DNA from: CAZPUS01 sp964589825
GTDB lineage: Bacteria > Fibrobacterota > Chitinivibrionia > Chitinivibrionales > WJKA01
DNA length: 64,000 nucleotides
Reading direction: 5' to 3'
Assembly: GCA_964589825.1 (NCBI GenBank)
Contig: CAZPUS010000005.1
Coordinates: 51,858-115,857, forward strand
The position numbers and the translations under genes are program-made. Of this stretch, positions 27,042 through 35,521 are shown in pieces. A model generated the notes under the pieces. The model saw nothing but the letters and a program-made list of their open reading frames with translations. It made no database searches and was not told the origin of the DNA. The number at the start of each line of letters is the position of its first letter. Position 1 is the stretch's first letter.

Positions 27042-28934
27042 ATGCATTCAAAAGACTCCCCTCACACGCAGGATCGGTGCTTTATATCGACATACGTATG
27101 CATGCGAAATCCAGACAACGGATGCCGCAGCATGCTGCGTAAAGAGAAGACACGACCCTTGCGGGGTGATGAGATCGATACACTGCAGCGTCAGGGTAAT
27201 ATGGCGTATGATTGGGAATTGATACGGGTAACCGACGGTTTTTTACCGGACAATATTTATGCCAACCGGTTTACCTCGTGGTGCATACTGGGGCGATTCG
27301 ACGAATTGGTCGATTCCGCCGAGGTGCCCGTACTTTCAGCCGGCATATATCATTCGGTGATTGGAGAATGTGAAGTCGGTGATAACGCACTGGTGGCATT
27401 CTGCAGACATGCATGGCGCTATATTGTTTATCCCGGTGCGTGTGTGTACGATGTCGGCGCCCTCGTGTGCGGCACCTCCACCCAGGCCGCAAACGGATTG
27501 ACAGTACACGTGGGCCCGGAAACAGGGCAGAGAAGCTGCGGTATAGATATGGATATGTCCTTTGACGATGTGCTGCAGTGCATATATCGTGATTCGTGCG
27601 GGGGTACGGGAGAAGAGAATGGGATACCGGCAACCGATTTCGGAGTGATAGACTCCTGCAGCACTATTGTACGCACATCCCGTGTGCATAATTGCTGTAT
27701 TGGTAAGCATGTTACCATACGGGATGTGCAGAGTGTGAGTGAATCGAGTGCCAAAGGAAGTGAAGATCGACCGGTACTGGTTGCCGACGGAGCATTTGTA
27801 GAGCGATCCTGTCTGCAGGCCGGCTGCGAAGTATCATCCATGGCACATGTAAGCCGTTCGCTACTGTGTGCCGGTGCAGGTGCGTCACGTCACGGCAAAA
27901 TCATGGAAAGCATTGTAGCGGGACCGACGCATGTGGAAGAAGGCGAAGTGACCGCGTCGCTTCTGGGGCCTGCAGTTGGATTTCATCACCAGGCGTTGTG
28001 TATCTCGGTGTTGTGGCCGGGAGGAAAAGGAAATGTCGGCTATGGCGCCAATGTCGGATCGAACCATACCGGGCGTGTTGCCGATCAGGAACTTCGTGCA
28101 GGTGACGGTCTCTTTTTCGGCCTTGGCGTAAACATAAAATACCCTGCCGATTTTTCATCCGCGCACTGGTCGATCATTGCAACCGGCGTGACCACGCTGC
28201 CGCAGAAAATGACGTTTCCGTTTTCTCTCATCTCGATGCCCCGTTTCAACGATGACGACATACCGCCCGCGTATAATCAGCTGAGCCCCGCCTGGGTACT
28301 GCAGCACAATGTATACGGAGTGCTTCGCAATGAATACAAATTGAAAAAACGACTAATGGATACACAGCAGTCGATGCATTCCCCGCTTTTTACCGTACGT
28401 GTGCTGCAGGATATGAATGCAGCGGCAGATTCGCTTGACCGATTCCTTGACAGGCATAACATAGAGAACCGTGTGTACGATGACCGGAATATCGACGGGG
28501 CCGGGAAAAACAGTGTTCAGCATTCGCATATCGAGCCTGCCCGGAATGCCTACCGCAGAGTCGTAGACTATGTGCTTTTGCGTCAGTGGGTGCAAATGCT
28601 GCAGCATGAAGATAAGGACAAATGCAGTATGCAGGAGGCTGCAAAAGCGTTCGATCAGCTGAGGCAAGAGTATAGTACGACCACGCTTGTGGCTCGCATC
28701 GACCAGTTGCGCACGCGCAGTGTGGATGTCCGTATGGAGTTTCTCGTTGACCTCGATCAGCAGATCTACCAGGCGGCGCGCGCTTCAAAACAGCGAGATT
28801 ACGTGCGCGGCAATGCAGTGTTTGCCGATTACGAGCGGATATACGGTGGTATCGAAGATGATGCGCTTTTGGGAGAAATCAAAGCAGAACAGAAGCAAAG
28901 GAAGGCGTTCGTTACACGGTGTCTTGACAGATAA
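27042..28934 (+). CDS. DUF4954 family left-handed beta-helix protein
   Basis: 630 aa, the family's length. The N-terminal part LRGDEIDTLQRQGNMAYDW, the ILGRF stretch and the long middle region of hexapeptide-like turns (IGECEVGDNAL, VHNCCIGKHVTIRDV, LVADGAFVE) point to a left-handed beta-helix as in acyl- and nucleotidyltransferases. The region HHQALCISVLWPGGKGNVG through GSNHTG to FPFSLI matches the DUF4954 core known from Bacteroidetes and Spirochaetes. The last 200 residues are helical and charged. Function unknown. The start is uncertain: ATG 27042 has a poorly placed site and ATG 27135 also fits. Confidence 0.75.
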   Translation: MHSKDSPHTQDRCFISTYVCMRNPDNGCRSMLRKEKTRPLRGDEIDTLQRQGNMAYDWELIRVTDGFLPDNIYANRFTSWCILGRFDELVDSAEVPVLSAGIYHSVIGECEVGDNALVAFCRHAWRYIVYPGACVYDVGALVCGTSTQAANGLTVHVGPETGQRSCGIDMDMSFDDVLQCIYRDSCGGTGEENGIPATDFGVIDSCSTIVRTSRVHNCCIGKHVTIRDVQSVSESSAKGSEDRPVLVADGAFVERSCLQAGCEVSSMAHVSRSLLCAGAGASRHGKIMESIVAGPTHVEEGEVTASLLGPAVGFHHQALCISVLWPGGKGNVGYGANVGSNHTGRVADQELRAGDGLFFGLGVNIKYPADFSSAHWSIIATGVTTLPQKMTFPFSLISMPRFNDDDIPPAYNQLSPAWVLQHNVYGVLRNEYKLKKRLMDTQQSMHSPLFTVRVLQDMNAAADSLDRFLDRHNIENRVYDDRNIDGAGKNSVQHSHIEPARNAYRRVVDYVLLRQWVQMLQHEDKDKCSMQEAAKAFDQLRQEYSTTTLVARIDQLRTRSVDVRMEFLVDLDQQIYQAARASKQRDYVRGNAVFADYERIYGGIEDDALLGEIKAEQKQRKAFVTRCLDR

Positions 28935-29058
28935 GGTAATACCGATCAGTTTTTTTTGTCCCCATATTCTGAATCTGAACCCCGGGCTTTTGTGTGTTTC
29001 AAATATGCTGTCGTTCTTACAGCCGTTGTGTCCCCGAGAACAATCGAGCGGTTTACGC

Positions 29059-30963
29059 TCAAGAAGATATCTTAGCTGAGACAAAGGTACGGGCAACAAA
29101 GCCGGCCCATACAAGCCCTTTCAGGATTGCAAGACACAGGGCAAAATATGCGGTTCCCAGAAGTGGGATGAACACCACGCTCGTAAGCGACATGCCGAAA
29201 ATGCCGCCAAAGAGATCCGCTGCATAACAGTGATGGGTGTTTGAACCTTCAAGGGAGACGAATTGGGCCGCGCTGAGTATTCCAATGCCTGTATGAAGAA
29301 TAAAAAAGAGCCATACCGGAGGAAAAGAGAGGCTGAGAAGAAAAAGAAGGGCAGCGGCGCTGTACAGGGCAATAAAGATATCGCCATGCGTACGCATTCG
29401 TAATCGACTTCCGATAACAAAGCCCAGGGTAAGTGCCAGCATCAGAAGCGAGATGTACGAGTAGAGATTGCCGTAATACGACTGGTACAGCAGCATGAGC
29501 GCGACCGAAAATGCGCCGGTGGTAAACCCGCTGGTCGAAATAGAAAGCGAGGTGCGGTTTTTAGGCAGCAGCAGGAATGCGGCCGCGACAAAAAACGCGC
29601 CAAGTAATGCAAGAAAGAATGCGGATAGCGGGAAGTGCTCCAGCCATCGTTGCGCAGAGAGGGTAAGGGCAATCGGTTTTTGTACCGTATTGATGGCAGA
29701 GGTGTCGGAAATGGCATTTACCTCTCTTATCCGTTGCGGTGTAACCGCGGAAAGGATATAATGTTCGAGGTATCTGGTCGGTACCGATATGGAAATACTC
29801 TCTTTCAGCGCAAAAGTCGATGCGGTAAATGTATAGCCGTTTCCGGGATAGACGAAAAGATCGGAAAACATGGTGTCAAGGGTTGTATAGACCGTGGTAA
29901 AAAGCTGTCGGGAGCTGGCGCTCATATAATTCGTATTGAACGACAGGGTGACACTTAAAAGTGAGGAGTCGGACATCATCTTTTTGCATCGGGTATAGAA
30001 CGAGCGGGTAAAATAGCGATTCGACCCGGCATTGTAGGGGATATCCGTTGCCAGCAGGATACAGTCGTACTTTTTTTCGCAGCAGTAGCGGGAGACTGTA
30101 CCGGTCACCATACCCGAATCGGCCAGCAGCGGTTCGGACTCGATGCAATCGATCTCGAGCCCGGGATACTTTGTAAGCTCACGGCGATGGTGTCGATCGT
30201 GCACCAGCAGCACCCGTTTGGCATGTGGCAGAAATGAGAGTGGAATATGTACCGACTGCTCGATCGAGGGGAGTACGATATTCGATCGATAGAGGTGATT
30301 GTTTACCAGCAGGGAGGTATCGGTACCGGAAATAATGAATGCAATTTCACCCTGATGTCCGTACCGTACGACGTCGGGTTCTGACTGATATTTCCAGTTC
30401 CGGCTTTGGGGATCGATAAAAAGAAACAGCGCACACGCAACAAGGCTGATACCCAGGAAAAGCCTGCGTGTGCTAATTGTAAAAATATAGGGAAGCAGAC
30501 ACACGACAAGCAGCAATGCATTGGGAATAAAGGAAAGAACTCCACCAAAGACGATCAGGGATCCAGCCATATTTCCTGCATTTTCTATCCCGTATACCCC
30601 ACGCCGCGGCGTGGACAGGGAGATCGTGCCAAAAAGATACCCGGAGAAAAACGCAAAAGGGCTCTGGGTAAGTACGATAAACGCGGTAATCGTAAGAGGG
30701 GAAAGCATCTCGCCCGGACCGCTCAAAAGCCGTACCCCGCGTATACTTATACAGCCGTAGAGTGCTGATACCACAAGCAGTAGTACAATGAATTCGATGC
30801 TTTTTTTGTGGTGCGCACGTGCACTGCGACTGCCAATGCCACTGCATAAAAGCCATAACCCGAGTATGAGCCCGATAACGAGCTCATTTCCGTGGAAAAT
30901 GCCGAGGAACTCTCTGATAAATATGCATTGAATACCGGCGGCGCCGATGCCGCCGGCGAGCAT
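29059..30963 (-). CDS. Polytopic membrane protein with spermidine-synthase-like core
   Basis: About 634 aa: an N-terminal bundle of about seven TM helices (MLAGGIGAAGIQCIFIRE, GNELVIGLILGLWLLCSGIGS), a soluble core (about 205-400) and a second TM bundle to the end. The core follows the spermidine synthase order (VLLVHDRHHRREL, LEIDCIESEP, YDCILLATDIPYNAGSNRYFT), but the glycine-rich SAM-type loop is replaced by VHDRHHR, so catalysis is doubtful. ATG 30963 is preferred over 31041: it lies 10 bp after the Memo-AMMECR1 stop and begins the first helix, while 31041 would overlap by 68 bp. It is the third gene of the AmmeMemoRadiSam operon. Confidence 0.75.
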   Translation of the reverse strand: MLAGGIGAAGIQCIFIREFLGIFHGNELVIGLILGLWLLCSGIGSRSARAHHKKSIEFIVLLLVVSALYGCISIRGVRLLSGPGEMLSPLTITAFIVLTQSPFAFFSGYLFGTISLSTPRRGVYGIENAGNMAGSLIVFGGVLSFIPNALLLVVCLLPYIFTISTRRLFLGISLVACALFLFIDPQSRNWKYQSEPDVVRYGHQGEIAFIISGTDTSLLVNNHLYRSNIVLPSIEQSVHIPLSFLPHAKRVLLVHDRHHRRELTKYPGLEIDCIESEPLLADSGMVTGTVSRYCCEKKYDCILLATDIPYNAGSNRYFTRSFYTRCKKMMSDSSLLSVTLSFNTNYMSASSRQLFTTVYTTLDTMFSDLFVYPGNGYTFTASTFALKESISISVPTRYLEHYILSAVTPQRIREVNAISDTSAINTVQKPIALTLSAQRWLEHFPLSAFFLALLGAFFVAAAFLLLPKNRTSLSISTSGFTTGAFSVALMLLYQSYYGNLYSYISLLMLALTLGFVIGSRLRMRTHGDIFIALYSAAALLFLLSLSFPPVWLFFILHTGIGILSAAQFVSLEGSNTHHCYAADLFGGIFGMSLTSVVFIPLLGTAYFALCLAILKGLVWAGFVARTFVSAKISS

Positions 30964-30973
30964 ATACCGCAGT

Positions 30974-32491
30974 CTATTTCCCCGACTCGCTGAAATGGAT
31001 GACGCGGTAGCGTTGGATGTCTGCGGTTTTCCACGCGTCACGGGGCAGGCCTGCCTTGTGAGAGAGATTGCGGAGGAATTCTTTTTTATCGTTGAGTTGT
31101 TCCCATACCTGAGGAAGGTAGGTCGATCGATGCATTCCGCGGGAAAGGATGATGCCGTCTTTGCCTTTGACTATTTTGTCAAGCAGGTCTTTCGCATCGC
31201 GGTACTCTATCGGTTCGGGTTTCGTGAGCACTGAAATCTCGATGGAAATACCATCCAGCTCCGCTTTGGTTACAGGAGAAAACCGGTGGTCATTAAAGGC
31301 GGCGTGCTGCGCGTTCTCTTTTATTGCCTGGAAGATCGGCTTGACCGGTTGTATATTTCCGATACATCCTCTCAAAGCACCCTGTGAAGTAAGTGTCACA
31401 AAGCACCCCCGCGCTTTTTTGAGCTCCTGCGGTGCATCGTCGCATGAAGGAGGTGATTCGTCTCTGAGCGATGCGGCGATACTTTGACGCGCGAGTCGCA
31501 GCATATACTGCTTTGCGCTGTCTGAAAACGACATCGGTTCATCGGGTGTGTGTGCCGAGCCGTTTACCTCCTCGGAAGAAAAATTATCAGAATGGGCAAC
31601 GGCCGAAGCGGTGTTCGCACCCCGTTGTTCAGGACAGTAGATGATGCTGGTATAGCCTACGACCCTGTCTTTGGGGGCGTATTCGGGTGCCGCATCGTGA
31701 GAGTTTAATGCCGCACGCATTATGGGCTGAAGATTGAGTTGCCCGGCAAGATGGATAAGCACTTTTATTCCGGTTTCGCCACACGCCTCTATCGAGGCAT
31801 CGGTATTACCGGAAAGGATCGCTTCGATGCTCTGCGAGTCTATTCGATTTGCCTCTTCATAACTGTGAAAATGAGACAGGTCGGATGAGGCCACGACAAC
31901 GGTACGCTCGTCGATATACGGTTTAATGAGCCGGGCGACCTTTTCGGCCGGTGCATCACGCATGAGCATAGGAATAAAAGTGAACTCGTCGAGGCGCATT
32001 TGCAGAAACGGAAGCTGTACCTCGATACTGTGCTCCTGCGCATGTGCGTTCGGTGAGGAAGAGACGAGCGGATCGTTGCGCAGTTGCGAAATAACATCTT
32101 TGTCGAGTGAGACGTTACCCAGTGGCGTATGATACGCATCGACGTCAGGGATGGAAATGCCGTCAACCGGATAGTGATGTGCAGGCCCGAGAATGAATAC
32201 ACGCCTGATTCCCGGCTCGAGAGCGGCATATCCGAGTGCCGCGAGCTCTCCGGAGAAAGGATAACCGGCATGCGGACTCAAAAGCAGTGTGGGACTGCAT
32301 GGCGCCTCTTTCGCCTTTTCAAATGCGGAAGAGATAAACTCACGGACCTCTTTTGGATTCGAGGAATAAAATTGACCCGCTACTGCGGGTTTACGGATAT
32401 CTTCTGCTTCGGTTCCATTGCAATGAAACAAACCCATAACACATACTCCTGCTATAATCCTTGAAATATACAACCGCAGGCGCGCAGCCAT
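30974..32491 (-). CDS. AmmeMemoRadiSam proteins B and A fused (Memo + AMMECR1)
   Basis: 505 aa. Residues about 30-287 are a Memo domain: PAVAGQFY, SPHAGYPFSG (H74), GPAHHYP (H105/H106) and EHSIEVQLPFL (H154). These are the His positions that form Memo's metal or catalytic pocket. A Ser-rich linker (about 288-320) leads to an AMMECR1 domain with the invariant RGCIG at 374-378 and RFSPV, EISVL. The N terminus has a hydrophobic stretch ending LFHC, which looks like a signal or lipoprotein anchor, although His before Cys is atypical. In most genomes these are two genes. The radical SAM gene lies 4 bp upstream. Confidence 0.88.
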   Translation of the reverse strand: MAARLRLYISRIIAGVCVMGLFHCNGTEAEDIRKPAVAGQFYSSNPKEVREFISSAFEKAKEAPCSPTLLLSPHAGYPFSGELAALGYAALEPGIRRVFILGPAHHYPVDGISIPDVDAYHTPLGNVSLDKDVISQLRNDPLVSSSPNAHAQEHSIEVQLPFLQMRLDEFTFIPMLMRDAPAEKVARLIKPYIDERTVVVASSDLSHFHSYEEANRIDSQSIEAILSGNTDASIEACGETGIKVLIHLAGQLNLQPIMRAALNSHDAAPEYAPKDRVVGYTSIIYCPEQRGANTASAVAHSDNFSSEEVNGSAHTPDEPMSFSDSAKQYMLRLARQSIAASLRDESPPSCDDAPQELKKARGCFVTLTSQGALRGCIGNIQPVKPIFQAIKENAQHAAFNDHRFSPVTKAELDGISIEISVLTKPEPIEYRDAKDLLDKIVKGKDGIILSRGMHRSTYLPQVWEQLNDKKEFLRNLSHKAGLPRDAWKTADIQRYRVIHFSESGK

Positions 32492-32495
32492 TGTA

Positions 32496-33611
32496 TTAGC
32501 CTTTCGATTCCCAGAGTCCTTCTATTGTATGTCCGCAGAATGAACATCTGCCGTCTTTGATTTTTGTGTGTTCTATGCGATAACCGCGTCGTGCAATAAC
32601 AATGCGACCGCAGCCGGGACAGCGTGTATTGCTGTCGGCTCCCGGGACATTTCCGAGATAGACATAGTGCAGGCCCTTTTGCTGTGCCTGTTGTCTGGCT
32701 TTGTGCAGTACATCCGCAGGTGTGGGAGCAAGATTGCGAAGCTTGTAGGAAGGGTAAAATCGTGAAAAATGAAGAGGGGTGTGCGCCCCGATACTGGTAT
32801 GCAGCCATTCGCACATGCGCGAGATGGTTGAAAGATCATCGGTCCATCCCGGAATTACGAGGTTGGTAATTTCGACCCAGATTCCCATCTCAGCGGCGTG
32901 CGCTATCGTTTCAAGTATGGGATCCCGTTTTCCGGCATTGAGCTTTTGGTAGACCGCAGGGTCGAAGCTTTTAAGGTCGATATTAGCCGCATCGATAAAG
33001 GGGGAGAGTTGTTCGAGCGGTTTTCGGTTTATAAAACCGCAGGTAACGAGGATGTTTCGAAGGCCTTTTTGATGAGCGAGTCGTGCGGTATCGTACATGT
33101 ATTCATACCATACGGTCGGCTCCGAATAGGTGTAGGCGATCGCATCGCATCGTTGACGCAGCGCGTGCTCAACCGCCTGCTGCGGGCTGAGATTCGTGTT
33201 GCGGGTTTGACGCGGACTTTTCTGGCTTATGGACCAGTTCTGACAATTTTTACAGCGGAAATTGCATCCTGCAATGGCCAGCGAATAGACACGGCTGCCC
33301 GGCAGCACGTGATAAAGCGGTTTTTTTTCTACAGGGTCCACATGGATGGCACACGGGTTGGCATAGCCATAGGTAGAGAGTACCCCGTCTTTATTGGTTC
33401 GTACCCTGCAGGTGCTTATTTGGCCGGGTGCGAGTATGCAGCCGTGAGGGCATAATCCGCACTGTACGGTGTTACCCTCTCGTGCAATTTCGAACATAGC
33501 TTTATGAAGCGGGGGCTCTGCGCAAAAGCCTGAAACGGGCAGCGCACTTATACCCGCGGATGCACAAAGTGAGCACAGCAGCTCCCTGCGTGTAATCGAG
33601 TCGGTTATCAT
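32496..33611 (-). CDS. AmmeMemoRadiSam system radical SAM enzyme
   Basis: 371 aa from ATG 33611 (an upstream ATG at 33647 adds 12 residues). The radical SAM cluster motif is CNFRCKNC. An extra N-terminal Cys set (CGLCPHGC, then Cys 10 residues on) and a C-terminal zinc ribbon (CPGCGR ... CSFCG) are typical of this subfamily, which resembles pyruvate formate-lyase activases. The N terminus reads ITRRELLCSLCASAG with a hydrophobic stretch ending near FCAEP, like a Tat leader. Export of a SAM-using enzyme would be odd, so this may instead be an anchor. It is the first gene of the three-gene operon. Confidence 0.88.
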   Translation of the reverse strand: MITDSITRRELLCSLCASAGISALPVSGFCAEPPLHKAMFEIAREGNTVQCGLCPHGCILAPGQISTCRVRTNKDGVLSTYGYANPCAIHVDPVEKKPLYHVLPGSRVYSLAIAGCNFRCKNCQNWSISQKSPRQTRNTNLSPQQAVEHALRQRCDAIAYTYSEPTVWYEYMYDTARLAHQKGLRNILVTCGFINRKPLEQLSPFIDAANIDLKSFDPAVYQKLNAGKRDPILETIAHAAEMGIWVEITNLVIPGWTDDLSTISRMCEWLHTSIGAHTPLHFSRFYPSYKLRNLAPTPADVLHKARQQAQQKGLHYVYLGNVPGADSNTRCPGCGRIVIARRGYRIEHTKIKDGRCSFCGHTIEGLWESKG

Positions 33612-33725
33612 GCCAGAAAAATAATAGGTTCCTTGCCGAAAACGCATGAATCTGTAATAGGTATAGTATTATGTACCAAAATGTGTTGTCAGCAAAATGA
33701 AGCTACAGATGACTTTTTTCATATA

Positions 33726-33764
33726 GCAGCTTTCATCAAAACAACCGCTCAATTTAGGCCTTAA
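33726..33764. repeat. Dispersed repeat, copy B (core only)
   Basis: About 39 bp. GCAGCTTTCATC then ACAACCGCTCAATT matches copies A and D and the inverted copy C. The rest of the element is not recognisable here. The surrounding 308-bp gap (33612-33919) holds no gene. On the minus strand it reads LSGCFDESC, as in the other copies. Confidence 0.6.
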
Positions 33765-33919
33765 TTTAGAGATCCCCGGGACAAAAAGGATATACCTTCG
33801 GTATGAAGCTAATGCAAATATTTTCATCCAACCAAATTATTGATGATGAGAAAAAACCGTCATTCTACGAAGGTACTACCCGTGTGAAACAGATCGTCTT
33901 GATACAAGGATAGCCGATA

Positions 33920-35140
33920 CTATCGTTGCGTATGTATCGGAAATAAACGTCCGTGGATGTCAAACGTTCTCTTCCCAGGTCCTTTTAAAAAGATTCCATG
34001 CTCCGGAGAAAACTGCTTATGTATCACAGATCGGGAGGATGATCTTTTCGTTGTGCCCATATTAATGGAGTGCGCGCGGACTGGTGACCCGTTGAGATCG
34101 GTGATAGTAACATCCCCGAATGTCGCATCTACATGATGTGACAGAAGTGCGGGGCCTCCACTGCGGAGGGCATATTCGCTTTTTTGAGTTTTTTCCCAGT
34201 TCCAGTTTGATGGTTCGCTTTCTGCATCCTTCCAGATTTTAAAGCTATATTTCGTCACTCCCTTACTACCCTCGTCCGGAAGAGTTTCAGCACGAAGGCG
34301 CATTTTTAGCCATGTGTCCAGTTGTAAATCAAATGATCCGTAACAACTTTGTGAATTTCCGGCACCATGGTAATGACAAATTTCCGGATCTGCCGACCAT
34401 CCGTCTTTCCATCGCAGCCACCCAATACACCCGAATGGCAAATACCCCCATTTCGGTTGATCATCGGGCCAGTCTTTAAAGCCTCCGACAGCGTGTCCGG
34501 CAAACCGCATAAGGATACCGAGCCCGTTGGGCCCGCTTTTGCTTGAAGTGCTTTGATCTACAGAATGAATTATTACCTTTGCGGTAATATCATAATCTTC
34601 CCAGTTTGTATTTCCGATCAGAAAGATTCTGTCATAACCCGTTCGTTCATTTAACAGCCCTTCATTTGTCAATGCCCATTTACCATCTACATACTGTCCC
34701 ACATTCTGGGGGTTATCAACCTTTGACCAGTCTATTTTCATGGGGAATGTCTGATTCCCGGATAATTTGGTAATAGTCATTGATTTTGTTTTTACATTAT
34801 CGTTTTTATCGATCGCGGTAATCGTCACCGTATTCGATCCATCTTGCAGGCTTTCTATGGCGATGTCTGCGTTAAAATCGCCGTCTTCTGCAAGACGGCG
34901 GTAAGCTTCGTACGAAAGAGCGACTTCGGAATCGCCGTTGACGCTGTAAGAAAGTGACGCAATGTCGTGATAGGGGCTTACATGGCCCATGACATTGAAA
35001 TCAGGTTGGGCCGGTCCGAGATGCCCTACCTTCTGTTCGCTGCCGTGCCAGATATCGATTGTTAACGCGAGGCAGGAGGGCGGGAATATGAAGAATACTG
35101 CAGAGATGAGGAAAAGGATGCACAAGATACGATATAACAT
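33920..35140 (-). CDS. Secreted protein with a lectin/glucanase-like domain
   Basis: 406 aa with a signal peptide (MLYRILCILFLISAVFFIF, cleavage near CLA). Residues about 27-115 look like an Ig/cadherin-like region (SYSVNGDSEVALSYEAYRRL, GSNTVTITAIDKNDN). Residues about 130-345 have the concanavalin-like jellyroll pattern of DUF1080/LamG proteins (NWEDYDITAKVIIHSV, GLGILMRF, FDLQLDTWLKMRLRAE). Catalytic residues cannot be assigned. The C terminus ends FDIHGRLFPI, which resembles the DxxGR sorting tails of Fibrobacter and T9SS proteins (inference). The sugar ABC importer upstream on the same strand suggests a role in glycan binding or use. Confidence 0.6.
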   Translation of the reverse strand: MLYRILCILFLISAVFFIFPPSCLALTIDIWHGSEQKVGHLGPAQPDFNVMGHVSPYHDIASLSYSVNGDSEVALSYEAYRRLAEDGDFNADIAIESLQDGSNTVTITAIDKNDNVKTKSMTITKLSGNQTFPMKIDWSKVDNPQNVGQYVDGKWALTNEGLLNERTGYDRIFLIGNTNWEDYDITAKVIIHSVDQSTSSKSGPNGLGILMRFAGHAVGGFKDWPDDQPKWGYLPFGCIGWLRWKDGWSADPEICHYHGAGNSQSCYGSFDLQLDTWLKMRLRAETLPDEGSKGVTKYSFKIWKDAESEPSNWNWEKTQKSEYALRSGGPALLSHHVDATFGDVTITDLNGSPVRAHSINMGTTKRSSSRSVIHKQFSPEHGIFLKGPGKRTFDIHGRLFPIHTQR

Positions 35141-35521
35141 AAAAGCTCCTTATATGAAATAGTTCATTGGCTTATCGAAATGTTCCCGGAGAAAAACCTT
35201 TACAGTAAAGTCGGTTGGGGTGAATAAAGAGAAAAGACTTCCGGTGTAAAAACATTATATATAAAATAATTTATGGGAGTTATGTGACACCACGGTACAA
35301 TGATAACTTGATGATATTTCCAGACGTACTATAACGGTTCTATATATTGCCGAAAGGCAAGTAATGGCCACACATGTACACGTTGTAAATCGGAATGAGA
35401 GGCCGGCTGAATAAATGAAAGTTGTGGCAGCAATTGTAGCAATTGTCCGAAGAACAGATGTTTAGGCATCTCTGTCGTCACCCTGCCATCGGTCATCCAC
35501 ATGAAAAGCAAATCCTGATTA
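35141..35521. other. Intergenic region, 381 bp
   Basis: Between the ABC ATPase stop and the secreted lectin-like gene start. It is AT-rich next to the lectin gene, where its promoter should lie. A 57- to 60-codon minus-strand frame (35329-35511) has no known motif and no ribosome site. I see no terminator. Confidence 0.35.

Noticed and set aside
35329..35511. 60-codon minus-strand frame after the ABC ATPase gene
   Set aside because: No ribosome site, no family, and AAT-rich repeats within. Left as intergenic.
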